A stretch of DNA of 55,087 nucleotides from an uncultured Candidatus Actinomarina sp. (GTDB lineage Bacteria; Actinomycetota; Acidimicrobiia; Actinomarinales; Actinomarinaceae): assembly GCA_902576605.1 (NCBI GenBank), contig CACGVI010000005.1, positions 1 to 55,087 on the forward strand, given 5' to 3'. Within the stretch, counting starts at the first letter, position 1, and each line of letters opens with the position of its first letter. Under the pieces are notes generated by a model that searched no databases, had not been told where the DNA came from, and saw only the letters and a program-made list of their open reading frames with translations. The translations under genes were made by a program, and so were the position numbers. This document shows positions 43,612-50,353 of the stretch, piece by piece.

Positions 43612-45360
43612 TTAAAAATCCTCAACAGAAAATTCTATCAACATGCCTTTTCCATTTGGATCAATTGCAGACCTAAGTCCTAAAGCAAAAAATTGACAGC
43701 TAATCATTAGACCAGTTTTTTTATCTTCATCAAGTGGATCTAGTGTTTTGAGCTCTTTAAATGCTTCACTTGTTAAATTTTTTGATAATTGATTAATTAC
43801 TGACTGCTGTATTCCGTACCCTAAAAGTAGAATTTTGTTTTTAATTCTCTCAAAAATTTCACTATCAAGTTGCAGTGGATCCGGATTTACAAATGCAAAA
43901 CCTAAGCCTTTGGATCTGGCCCAATTATTCAGCAATTCTTTAATGCCTTTAATAGCGCTTTCCTGATATATATTTTCTGTTTTATTTGGAAAATACATAC
44001 CAGCCTCATCAGCAAAAAATAAAGCTTTTGTCTGTTTGAAATTAGAATCTGATAAAAGTTTCTTTTGGCGTTCAATCAATTTTGAAACTATAAGACTCAA
44101 ATGCTTTTCTTTTACCCACTCAGGGATAAAATTTTTACTTCCTGGATGGATAAAAATTATGGTATTTTTACCTGAGTTTTTTGTCTTGCTAGATTTCTTT
44201 GTCAAAAACTCGTCTATAATTTCTTCAATACTCCACTTTTTATCATTACTAGAGAAGTACTGTATTAATTTATTTAGATTATTTTGGATGGAACAGACTC
44301 TGTAGTTATCATTTAAAAGTTCTGTTACTTTTTCTTTAAATGCCTCCAGTGGTCTAGGATTCGAAACCCCAGCATATACTTGAGTAGCATATGTATCTTC
44401 TTCAAATTTTTGAAGGATAAATATTACGTCATCTCTTTGAACTTCAGAACCATTTTTTATTAATTCAGGTTTTTCTTTTAGTAAGATATCTAAGAAAACG
44501 TCAATGAATTTTGCTTTGTTTCCAATATTAAAAGTAGCTTTGTTATTAAAAGTATCATATGCTTTAGCCATTGCAACTAAATTTTCATGATTCAAATCTA
44601 AAATAATGTCATCAAAAATTGATAAATTATAAATTTCTCGATTGTTTTGATGCACTGTATCAATAAAGTTTTTACTAGAGGCAAGAGATTCACCATACAT
44701 TTGGGACTTTGGATCAATGCCTAGCAGATTGATATCAGTTCCAGAATAAATTTTCAGCAAATTCAATAGTACTGAACTCTTACCCTGACCCGTATCGGCA
44801 AATATACCAATATGCTTAGCAGAGTTATCGTGATTTGGTTTTAAAATCAGATTGTCATATCCACCTTTAATTTTTTTTGAGGGAATTCTTCCAAATTTTG
44901 AATAGTCTTCTAGGTTTAATGTAGATTCCAATTTTTCTATAAAATCTCCAGCATCAACAACTGCTTCACCTGGCAATATGGGTCTGGGTAATGCATTTAA
45001 CGACTTAACGCCATCAATTGGATCAGTCTCAATTACGTTGTATATTTTAAAATTTGCTTTGTAATATGTAGTTTCACGAATTTTTAGCTCTAACGCATAG
45101 CCATCAATATTTTCAATTTCATTCGATCTTGAACGTGTATATTCAATATATTCCTTGTTTCTATCTTCAACACCATTAATTGGCTCTAACCCTGTAACTA
45201 CACCAGCTACTAGATAGCTTGCCATAGTCTTAGGGTTTTGGATTTTAATTGCTAGCATTTCGCCTTCGCGAATAGATTCCCTGTTGTCTCCAGATACTGT
45301 TATGGGTACCTCCCATACATCTCCTCCAACATTTGTTTTAGCTATAATATTTTCTGACAT
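43612..45360 (-). CDS. herA: HerA-like hexameric ATPase/helicase
   Basis: A 582-residue ATPase of the HerA/FtsK superfamily. The first 100 residues form a HAS-barrel-like domain (GGDVWEVPI, LAIKIQNP). Walker A ADTGQGKSS is near 187-195, with GIDPKSQ just after; Walker B ALFFADEAGMYFP lies near 446; VNPDPLQLDSEIFERIKNKI and the C-terminal GLMISCQFFALGLRSAI resemble the HerA core end. HerA rings translocate along DNA and activate a NurA nuclease. AAAGGAGA lies four to five bases before ATG 45360, and the gene follows the NurA-like gene by 12 bases. Plasmid-transfer ATPases are related, but the NurA neighbour argues for HerA. Confidence 0.85.
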   Translation of the reverse strand: MSENIIAKTNVGGDVWEVPITVSGDNRESIREGEMLAIKIQNPKTMASYLVAGVVTGLEPINGVEDRNKEYIEYTRSRSNEIENIDGYALELKIRETTYYKANFKIYNVIETDPIDGVKSLNALPRPILPGEAVVDAGDFIEKLESTLNLEDYSKFGRIPSKKIKGGYDNLILKPNHDNSAKHIGIFADTGQGKSSVLLNLLKIYSGTDINLLGIDPKSQMYGESLASSKNFIDTVHQNNREIYNLSIFDDIILDLNHENLVAMAKAYDTFNNKATFNIGNKAKFIDVFLDILLKEKPELIKNGSEVQRDDVIFILQKFEEDTYATQVYAGVSNPRPLEAFKEKVTELLNDNYRVCSIQNNLNKLIQYFSSNDKKWSIEEIIDEFLTKKSSKTKNSGKNTIIFIHPGSKNFIPEWVKEKHLSLIVSKLIERQKKLLSDSNFKQTKALFFADEAGMYFPNKTENIYQESAIKGIKELLNNWARSKGLGFAFVNPDPLQLDSEIFERIKNKILLLGYGIQQSVINQLSKNLTSEAFKELKTLDPLDEDKKTGLMISCQFFALGLRSAIDPNGKGMLIEFSVEDF

Positions 45361-45372
45361 TTTATCTCCTTT

Positions 45373-46437
45373 TCATGTCCTGACTCTAAATGGAAGATTA
45401 TGTAAAAAATCTTCCTGTTCCATTGCTATTTTTTCATCCAAGCTATTGAGCGAGAACCTACGCTTCATTTCACTTTTAGCAAAATCTTCTGCAAAAAATG
45501 TAGCATAAGGTTCTTTTTGAATACCCAACATTTCTATGGATAAAGCTTTAAATATTGATTGTTTTGATTTTTGAAATAACTTGTTGTTTAAATATTCAAC
45601 TTTTAAAGGACTGTCGTTTGTGTCAAACTTAAGGATTTCACCCTTATATATATTTTTAGAGAAATTTAACAACCTTTCATATTGATCTATGTAATCAGCT
45701 GCATTGCTATCAAAAGCTCTTAATGAAGAGAGCCTCGTAAGCATTTGGTCTTGATGTATTTTCTCAATAAAGGATTCATTAGAATGCAATACAACACCAA
45801 AAACTCTCTTTGGAATCAATTGATTATAGTCTTTTTTAAATTCATCTAGAATAATTTTCAAATCATATGAAAAAAAATCCTTAACAACATAACAAACTGT
45901 ATTTGTCATTAAATTATCAACTAAAGTTTTAAACTCAGACGCATCGAATCGATCACAAAGTTCTGGAAAAATTTCAACAAGGTTTTTAATATCTTTAAGA
46001 ATTGCCCAGAATGGTCCATCTACAATTATCAAATCATCGTCTTGAGTATTTTTGCAAGTTTCATTAATAGCTTGGAATTCAAGTAGCCTCATTTGCAAGA
46101 GATCTTTTTCTAAATTTGTAGACCAGATTGTGTCAGATTTTGCAAAATCGTACTGATGCCGTCCTTCAAGAATTACACCTGTTGTTGAAGCACATGCTAT
46201 AACTTTGTATTTGTATTCTCCACTTACATCATTTATTTCAGATAGTGTGCCATCAATTCCAAAGGTTCTTGGTGATGGCACAACTATCTTTTCCCCTTGC
46301 CCTATAGGGGTAAGGGTCCCAGGGTTATTTCTTAAAATATATTCTCTTAATCGCATCCTATCTTTAGCTAAATTTGTTCTTAACTTATAGTCGTTTATTG
46401 ATAGAGAGCTAATTGAGTTCTCTGTAGTTTTACTCAT
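45373..46437 (-). CDS. NurA-like 5'-3' nuclease
   Basis: A 354-residue protein with the NurA pattern: GIDGT with a metal-binding aspartate near residue 61, a helix with RLLEFQAIN carrying a conserved glutamate, LIIVDGPF with the second aspartate near 140, and a lysine in YVVKDFF. The C-terminal AEDFAKSEMK region fits the family end. NurA forms a dimer on the HerA hexamer and resects DNA ends. The start at ATG 46437 overlaps the 50-residue gene by eight bases (ATGAGTAA); an upstream ATG at 46461 is less likely. The assignment is by motif spacing and context and not by a profile search. Confidence 0.78.
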   Translation of the reverse strand: MSKTTENSISSLSINDYKLRTNLAKDRMRLREYILRNNPGTLTPIGQGEKIVVPSPRTFGIDGTLSEINDVSGEYKYKVIACASTTGVILEGRHQYDFAKSDTIWSTNLEKDLLQMRLLEFQAINETCKNTQDDDLIIVDGPFWAILKDIKNLVEIFPELCDRFDASEFKTLVDNLMTNTVCYVVKDFFSYDLKIILDEFKKDYNQLIPKRVFGVVLHSNESFIEKIHQDQMLTRLSSLRAFDSNAADYIDQYERLLNFSKNIYKGEILKFDTNDSPLKVEYLNNKLFQKSKQSIFKALSIEMLGIQKEPYATFFAEDFAKSEMKRRFSLNSLDEKIAMEQEDFLHNLPFRVRT

Positions 46438-46582
46438 AAGACTGTTCCAAAATATTTTCAAATCCCTGCTCAGTTATTAGATTTTCTAATTCAGTAAGCC
46501 GAAGGTCAAGAGCGGTTGTTTCACTCTGAAGGTAATCTAAGATTTTCACAATCATTGATATCTTTTTAAACAACTTATACAT
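46430..46582 (-). CDS. 50-residue coiled-coil protein in the HerA-NurA operon
   Basis: A short frame from ATG 46582 to TAA 46430-46432. It overlaps the 130-residue gene upstream by eight bases (ATGTATAA) and the NurA-like gene downstream by eight (ATGAGTAA), and has GAAGGA seven bases upstream. The middle (ILDYLQSETTALDLRLTELE) shows regular leucines at heptad-like spacing, so it is probably a helical coiled coil. The neat overlaps on both sides make it a real gene. It may be an assembly or inhibitor subunit of the nuclease; the function is unknown. Confidence 0.6.
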   Translation of the reverse strand: MYKLFKKISMIVKILDYLQSETTALDLRLTELENLITEQGFENILEQSYE

Positions 46583-46967
46583 TTGTAGGTCCTTCTTCAG
46601 TGGAACTTTCTTCTAAAACATACTTAAAAATTTGTGCTTCATTCATCATTGGAGCAACAGCAACTAAGAAGTTCCCAGTGTCATCTTCCACAACAAAATT
46701 TTGTTTTGTTTTTGGGTCAACTTCTTTTATAAATATTTGATCCGGATCTAATGAATGAAATTCATCCTTTGATGCAATTTCTCCAAATAAAACACAGCCG
46801 TCATCATCTGTAAAAACCAATTGATCTCCTTCTGCAAAGTGACCTTTTAGTTGACCAGTTTTATACCTTCTTAATACTTCCGTATTGATTATTTGGCACA
46901 ATTGATACAATTTTGAGTTTGTTGTATTAGATATGCTTTCTTTAATTGTTGTTAAAACTTCTTCCAT
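46575..46967 (-). CDS. 130-residue acidic protein of the HerA-NurA operon, unrecognised
   Basis: A soluble acidic protein. Residues 1-40 are helical; from about 45 there are several beta-like stretches (GDQLVFTDDDGCVLFGEI, QIFIKEVDP, NFVVEDDTGNFLVAVAP) that suggest a small barrel, perhaps SH3- or OB-like; the C-terminus is Glu-rich. AAGGAGA lies about six bases before ATG 46967, overlapping the stop of the zinc-ribbon gene. No family is recognised. Confidence 0.65.
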   Translation of the reverse strand: MEEVLTTIKESISNTTNSKLYQLCQIINTEVLRRYKTGQLKGHFAEGDQLVFTDDDGCVLFGEIASKDEFHSLDPDQIFIKEVDPKTKQNFVVEDDTGNFLVAVAPMMNEAQIFKYVLEESSTEEGPTNV

Positions 46968-46969
46968 TT

Positions 46970-47158
46970 TTATTCTCCTTGAGTTCTATTGATATGTCCA
47001 CGTATCCTTGGGAAGGAAACTGGTGTGTGTAAAAAGCAATATTTTTTTTTGTTGTAAATCGATAGTTGCGTAAGGCAGTATTGCTCTGCACAAAATCTAC
47101 CGCTAACATATTGCTTCGACTTGCGTCTGTTACTCGTTCCGAGTCTTTTTCCATTCAT
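46970..47158 (-). CDS. 62-residue zinc-ribbon-like protein, first gene of the HerA-NurA operon
   Basis: A basic protein with C23-x4-C28 and C41-x2-H44, between which lies LTQLSIYNKKKY; the LSxYN...CxxH arrangement is common in small actinobacterial zinc fingers and DNA-binding proteins. The N-terminus is rich in Arg and Lys. AGGAGA (47166-47171) is eight bases before ATG 47158. Another frame over the same stretch (46942-47154) is a shadow: its start is farther from that site and it would run into the next gene. The likely role is DNA binding, possibly to the repeat array just upstream. Confidence 0.6.
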   Translation of the reverse strand: MNGKRLGTSNRRKSKQYVSGRFCAEQYCLTQLSIYNKKKYCFLHTPVSFPRIRGHINRTQGE

Positions 47159-47165
47159 TCGAAAT

Positions 47166-47195
47166 TCTCCTAAATTAAATAACTATTAATAACTA
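47166..47195 (-). promoter_or_regulatory. Shine-Dalgarno and TA-rich -10 region of the HerA-NurA operon
   Basis: Minus strand: AGGAGA (47166-47171) for ATG 47158, and several TA-rich hexamers (for example TATTAAT at 47185-47191) that could be the -10. With usual spacing, the -35 would fall inside the 9-bp repeat array, so no standard -35 exists. An AACTATT direct repeat (47181-47187 and 47191-47197) lies here. Confidence 0.35.
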
Positions 47196-47200
47196 TTTTT

Positions 47201-47260
47201 GAGCAGAGTGAGCAGAGTGAGCAGAGTGAGCAGAGTGAGCAGAGTGAGCAGAGTGAGCAG
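47201..47260. repeat. 9-bp tandem repeat array, 6.7 copies of GAGCAGAGT
   Basis: Six exact copies of GAGCAGAGT plus a final GAGCAG, without a single mismatch. The array stands at the -35 position of the HerA-NurA operon and beside an AT-rich stretch. Perfect identity suggests recent slippage or strong selection. It could be a cooperative binding array, an iteron-like element or a phase-variable promoter spacer. The unit being a multiple of three makes a spurious open frame through it. Confidence 0.95.
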
Positions 47261-47270
47261 AAAACATACC

Positions 47271-47311
47271 TTGGTAGTGCAAACCGTCTGCTCATTGGTA
47301 AGCACTACCAA
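47271..47311. repeat. 10-bp perfect inverted repeat next to the array
   Basis: TTGGTAGTGC (47271-47280) and GCACTACCAA (47302-47311) can form a 10-bp stem with a 21-base loop. The loop contains CTGCTCA (47288-47294), the reverse complement of TGAGCAG in the tandem array ten bases upstream. No T run follows, so it is not a standard terminator. It may be an operator or a structured RNA or DNA element. Confidence 0.85.
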
Positions 47312-47410
47312 AAGTAATAATCTATTTATAACAGATATAAAAATTAATGCGCGCTTATTTTATAAGAATTTGATAATTTTTATAAATTTAGCAAAATCGT
47401 CGGTACAATA

Positions 47411-47416
47411 TATAAT
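47411..47416 (+). promoter_or_regulatory. TATAAT -10 element of the 414-residue gene
   Basis: A perfect TATAAT with TTTAGC 18 bases upstream (47387-47392). It leaves a leader of about five bases before ATG 47428, and no Shine-Dalgarno sequence is present. Confidence 0.5.
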
Positions 47417-47427
47417 AGTTAGTAACA

Positions 47428-48672
47428 ATGACAAAAATTAAAACTTTAGAAGAAATTAAATATCTGTTGGTTAGTGATTTTGGAATCAAAAATATTTCTG
47501 GCAGACCTATATTGACTACCAATTCAGAAGATATATCAGGCATTCTAGGAAGTGCCCTCCCCTCTATTTATTATCGTGTCGAAATTGAGTACGAAAATTA
47601 TAAAAATAATGCATATGTTATTTTTTCTTTAGCTTTGGATCCAATTAAAAATACTGAACTATATTCATATAATGAAAATACAATTAAAATTCTCAATTAT
47701 TCACAAAATCCTGGAAGATCACCTTCATCTCCTGAATTCAAAATTGAGTTAAGAGAAAATAATATTGATCAAAGTTTTGAAGTAGCCTACAGACAGTTTC
47801 ATAAAAATTTAGAAAATGATGAATTTGAAAATATTTTTTTAGATAAAGAATTAAAAACTCTGAAATTAGCTTTTTCTGATCTGGAAACAATACTGAATAA
47901 AACTAAAAAAGAAAGAAATAATCTAGTTCAACAAGTAAATGTAGAAAATGAGCTAAAGACATTTTCATTAGATCCTCAAATGTTTAATGACTTTAACATT
48001 TTAGATTTGCAAAAAACATGTACCCTTTTTCTTGAAGCTAGGTATGGTGCACTACATAAATTAAAAGAAGATAATTCAGATATTCAGACACTAGAAGTTA
48101 TTGATTGGCAACAACTTTATAATACTTACACTACAAAAAATATTGCTCTTTCCTATCTAAACAAAATAAACGATGCTGAATCTTTCAAAATAAATGATGA
48201 ATTTTTAATATCTATTTATTTCACAATAATCAAAGACTTGAATGGCATAGAGCAGAAAATATTTACTAAGGCATTAAAAAATTTAAATATTGAGCCAAGC
48301 ATTTTAGAAAGTAGCCTATATAAAGCAATTGATAGAATGAAAAAAATTCAAAATGAAGAATATCAAAAACGACAAAAGTTGAAATCGTCAATTGGCGAAG
48401 CTCCAAGGAAAAGAGAGTATAAAATTGAAATTAATTCTGCGACAAATCCAAAATTAAACAAAACAAGGGACGCCCTTTTATATATTGAAGTTTTACTGCG
48501 GTTAATATCCAAAAACAATACTATGAATCAAGATCTTCTTTTGCAAAGATCTTTAGACATGTATCTTAGAACTAAATTTGCAAGGTTTAAACAAGATGGG
48601 TATATAAATAATTCAAAAAATGGTCCTCGGTACACTCTTGAAAGCAAAGGTCGAAATCTTCTAACTAAATAA
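47428..48672 (+). CDS. 414-residue protein with C-terminal winged-helix-like end, unrecognised
   Basis: A soluble, Asn/Lys/Glu-rich protein divergent from the HerA-NurA operon. The N-terminal 120 residues have alternating strands (YYRVEIEYENY, AYVIFSLAL), the middle (about 140-345) is mostly helical with coiled-coil potential, and the end (LRTKFARFKQDGYINNSKNG then PRYTLESKGR) has the look of a winged-helix wing followed by a helix. No catalytic motif is seen. It could be a DNA-binding sensor or regulator for the operon, or a replication-initiator-like protein, given the repeats next to it; both are guesses. It overlaps the convergent 73-residue gene by eight bases. Confidence 0.7.
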   Translation: MTKIKTLEEIKYLLVSDFGIKNISGRPILTTNSEDISGILGSALPSIYYRVEIEYENYKNNAYVIFSLALDPIKNTELYSYNENTIKILNYSQNPGRSPSSPEFKIELRENNIDQSFEVAYRQFHKNLENDEFENIFLDKELKTLKLAFSDLETILNKTKKERNNLVQQVNVENELKTFSLDPQMFNDFNILDLQKTCTLFLEARYGALHKLKEDNSDIQTLEVIDWQQLYNTYTTKNIALSYLNKINDAESFKINDEFLISIYFTIIKDLNGIEQKIFTKALKNLNIEPSILESSLYKAIDRMKKIQNEEYQKRQKLKSSIGEAPRKREYKIEINSATNPKLNKTRDALLYIEVLLRLISKNNTMNQDLLLQRSLDMYLRTKFARFKQDGYINNSKNGPRYTLESKGRNLLTK

Positions 48673-48886
48673 AATCTAATATCTCAAGATACATATTAAG
48701 ACTAGGTTTTATTTTAATACTTTTAAGGCTGAGAGATTTAACTTTATTTTCATTCGTAGAAATAATTTCTAAAATTACTTCTTCATTTCCAGGATAATTA
48801 TTAAATACGTTTCTTAATTTATACAAACTTTCTTTATTTAATTTATACTCTTCAAACCTTATGATAAAAGCATTGGGATCTGTCAT
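48665..48886 (-). CDS. 73-residue protein resembling the DnaE C-terminal tail
   Basis: A small protein whose pattern, LNKESLYKLRNVFNNYPGNE followed by VILEI and a final strand-helix (LKSIKIKPSLNMYLEILDFI), resembles the last 60-70 residues of bacterial DNA polymerase III alpha (L..L...hPG..V.l.., then V..S..L...L). The rest of the polymerase is not in the window. It lies four bases after the 80-residue gene. It may be a split-off domain, a decoy or a remnant. The resemblance is by eye. Confidence 0.5.
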   Translation of the reverse strand: MTDPNAFIIRFEEYKLNKESLYKLRNVFNNYPGNEEVILEIISTNENKVKSLSLKSIKIKPSLNMYLEILDFI

Positions 48887-48890
48887 GGTT

Positions 48891-49133
48891 CTACCAAAGA
48901 GGTCCGAAAAGACGAGAATATAAAATATATAGTGAATTTTTTTCTACTTCAACCATTTGTTTCCAAAACTTTATATTTTCATTAGAGTAAATTGCACTAG
49001 CTTCATCCTCTGACATACCAGAATCAATATTTCTTATATAATTTTCCTGTGGTTCAGTAATACCAACTTCTAATAAGTCTTTAAGGGCTTTTTGGATAAT
49101 ATTTAATTCTTGTTGATTTAACTCATATTGCAT
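48891..49133 (-). CDS. 80-residue helical protein, unrecognised
   Basis: A soluble, mostly helical protein (ELNQQELNIIQKALKDLLEV, a central GMSEDEASAIYS, and a helix with WKQMVEVEKNSLYILYSRL). No motif is recognised. TAATAT sits seven bases before ATG 49133 and no Shine-Dalgarno sequence is present. It is followed four bases later by the DnaE-tail-like gene, so the two form an operon. Confidence 0.55.
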   Translation of the reverse strand: MQYELNQQELNIIQKALKDLLEVGITEPQENYIRNIDSGMSEDEASAIYSNENIKFWKQMVEVEKNSLYILYSRLFGPLW

Positions 49134-49140
49134 ATATGCA

Positions 49141-49146
49141 ATATTA
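49141..49146 (-). promoter_or_regulatory. -10 hexamer of the 80-residue gene
   Basis: TAATAT on the minus strand, seven bases before ATG 49133; the interval is part of the palindrome TGCATATATGCA (49129-49140). Confidence 0.35.
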
Positions 49147-49166
49147 AAAAAAGACTATGACAAAAT

Positions 49167-49769
49167 TTATTGATTAGCTAGAGCTACAAGAAGTTGTCCT
49201 ACTTGATCCTGTGGAAGGTTTCCAGTTCTTCTTGCAACAACATTCAAATCTTTATCTAAAAACACCCAGTAAGGAAATGCGTTTAGTCCATAAGCAGTAG
49301 CAATCTCTTTATCAAGGTCGTATAACTGAAGTTCAGACCAACCCTCATTTGCTAGCCAATCGTGTGGAGGATAATTATCCCTGGATCTGTCAATTGAAGT
49401 TGCAACCGCTATCAACTCAATGCCGTCTGGTACGCCAATTAGATTTACATATTCTTGAACTACAGGCACTTCTTGTTGACAGTACCCACACCAGTGAGCT
49501 AGAAAGAGTAATGCTTTAGCATTGCCGTTCTTTTCAATTGTTACAATTTCAGAATTTTGATTAGGTGCAGAGAAAGTTGGAGCAGCTAAGCCTCTAGCGA
49601 TATTGTCATCATTTTCTGATGCAAATTGAGGAAGAAAATCACCATTTACTGTTGTTTCACCTTCTGGTAAGTTGCCATCTATAGGTTCATCTACAAGCGT
49701 CACACCAATAGCAACAGCTAAACCAATTACTAAAACAACTCCACCAGCGATAAAAAAGTTTTTATTCAA
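49167..49769 (-). CDS. membrane-anchored thioredoxin-like protein (TlpA/ResA type)
   Basis: A 200-residue thiol-disulfide protein. One N-terminal membrane helix (about 5-24) anchors a domain on the outer face; the active site is HWCGYCQQE (near 91-99), and FPYWVFLDKDLNVV contains the cis-proline loop. I start at TTG 49769, which has AAAGGA five to six bases upstream; an ATG at 49793 lies further inside the DsbB-like gene. It overlaps that gene by eight bases and would exchange electrons with it in extracytoplasmic disulfide formation or isomerisation. Confidence 0.85.
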   Translation of the reverse strand: MNKNFFIAGGVVLVIGLAVAIGVTLVDEPIDGNLPEGETTVNGDFLPQFASENDDNIARGLAAPTFSAPNQNSEIVTIEKNGNAKALLFLAHWCGYCQQEVPVVQEYVNLIGVPDGIELIAVATSIDRSRDNYPPHDWLANEGWSELQLYDLDKEIATAYGLNAFPYWVFLDKDLNVVARRTGNLPQDQVGQLLVALANQ

Positions 49770-50280
49770 TAATTTCCTTTCTCGATAAATCATAATACAA
49801 CAAAGCTAAAAATATCGTCAAAAAACCAGTACTAGCCATAACTGGAATTGAAATAAATCCAAAGATGTCAACATATTTTAGATTACATGGCACGTCAACA
49901 GCGCAGGAACCTCCACCTCCTCCACCATTTTGGAGATATATATGATAAGCTCCTACTCCAACGCCTAAAAGACTCAAGTATGCAGCGCGGATAAATCTTT
50001 TATTAAATAATCCAATTATCAATATTAATGCGATTGGGTACATCAAATAGCGTTGATACCAGCAGAATTTACATGGAATAAATCCAACAACTTCTGAATA
50101 GACCAAACTTCCAACAGAACAAACAAAAGCTACTAATGTTGCAAAGTTGTAAAATTGATCATTTATAACTTTGCTAAATCTTTTTTTTGTAAAGATAAAA
50201 AATAATAATAGTGAACATATAGCCCATGCAACAAAAGTAAAGAAGCCAAATAAAGTATTAAAAAAAACAATTAAGTCCAT
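49762..50280 (-). CDS. disulfide bond formation protein, DsbB/BdbC family
   Basis: A 172-residue membrane protein with four or five helices. The first redox pair is C70-x2-C73 in FIPCKFCWYQRY, the second C126 and C132 in SCAVDVPC, preceded by a run of six glycines. It would reoxidise the thioredoxin-like partner and pass electrons to menaquinone. TAAAAT lies five bases before ATG 50280, just past the rhodopsin terminator, so the gene has its own promoter. Confidence 0.88.
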   Translation of the reverse strand: MDLIVFFNTLFGFFTFVAWAICSLLLFFIFTKKRFSKVINDQFYNFATLVAFVCSVGSLVYSEVVGFIPCKFCWYQRYLMYPIALILIIGLFNKRFIRAAYLSLLGVGVGAYHIYLQNGGGGGGSCAVDVPCNLKYVDIFGFISIPVMASTGFLTIFLALLYYDLSRKEIIE

Positions 50281-50285
50281 AAAGA

Positions 50286-50291
50286 ATTTTA
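50286..50291 (-). promoter_or_regulatory. -10 hexamer of the DsbB-like gene
   Basis: TAAAAT on the minus strand, five bases before ATG 50280 and just downstream of the terminator's T run. No Shine-Dalgarno sequence. Confidence 0.35.
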
Positions 50292-50295
50292 CCCT

Positions 50296-50331
50296 AAAAA
50301 AAATGATAGGCGGTCATTGCCGCCTATCATT
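50296..50331 (-). terminator. intrinsic terminator of the rhodopsin gene
   Basis: A perfect 12-bp stem (50302-50313 with 50320-50331, core GATAGGCGG/CCGCCTATC) with a 6-base loop, followed on the minus strand by eight T (50303-50296). It is 23 bases after the rhodopsin stop and, with the one at 18218, one of two clear terminators in the window. Confidence 0.92.
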
Positions 50332-50353
50332 AAAGTTTTTGTATGAAAAAGTT

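Noticed and set aside
43612-45360. Conjugative transfer ATPase (VirB4/TraG type)
   Set aside because: HAS-barrel-like N-terminus, C-terminal pattern and the adjacent NurA-like gene fit HerA better; no relaxase or mating genes.
46942-47154. 70-residue frame on the minus strand competing with the zinc-ribbon gene
   Set aside because: Its ATG is 12 bases from the Shine-Dalgarno site (the zinc-ribbon ATG is eight) and it would run past the start and ribosome-binding site of the next gene; it lacks the Cys/His pattern.
47201-47260. Tandem repeats as a CRISPR array
   Set aside because: The units are 9 bp and contiguous, with no spacers and no cas genes.
47199-47441. 80-residue open frame starting with repeated Ser-Arg-Val units
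   Set aside because: It arises because the 9-bp array is a multiple of three; no ribosome-binding site, and the rest of the frame has no protein-like pattern.
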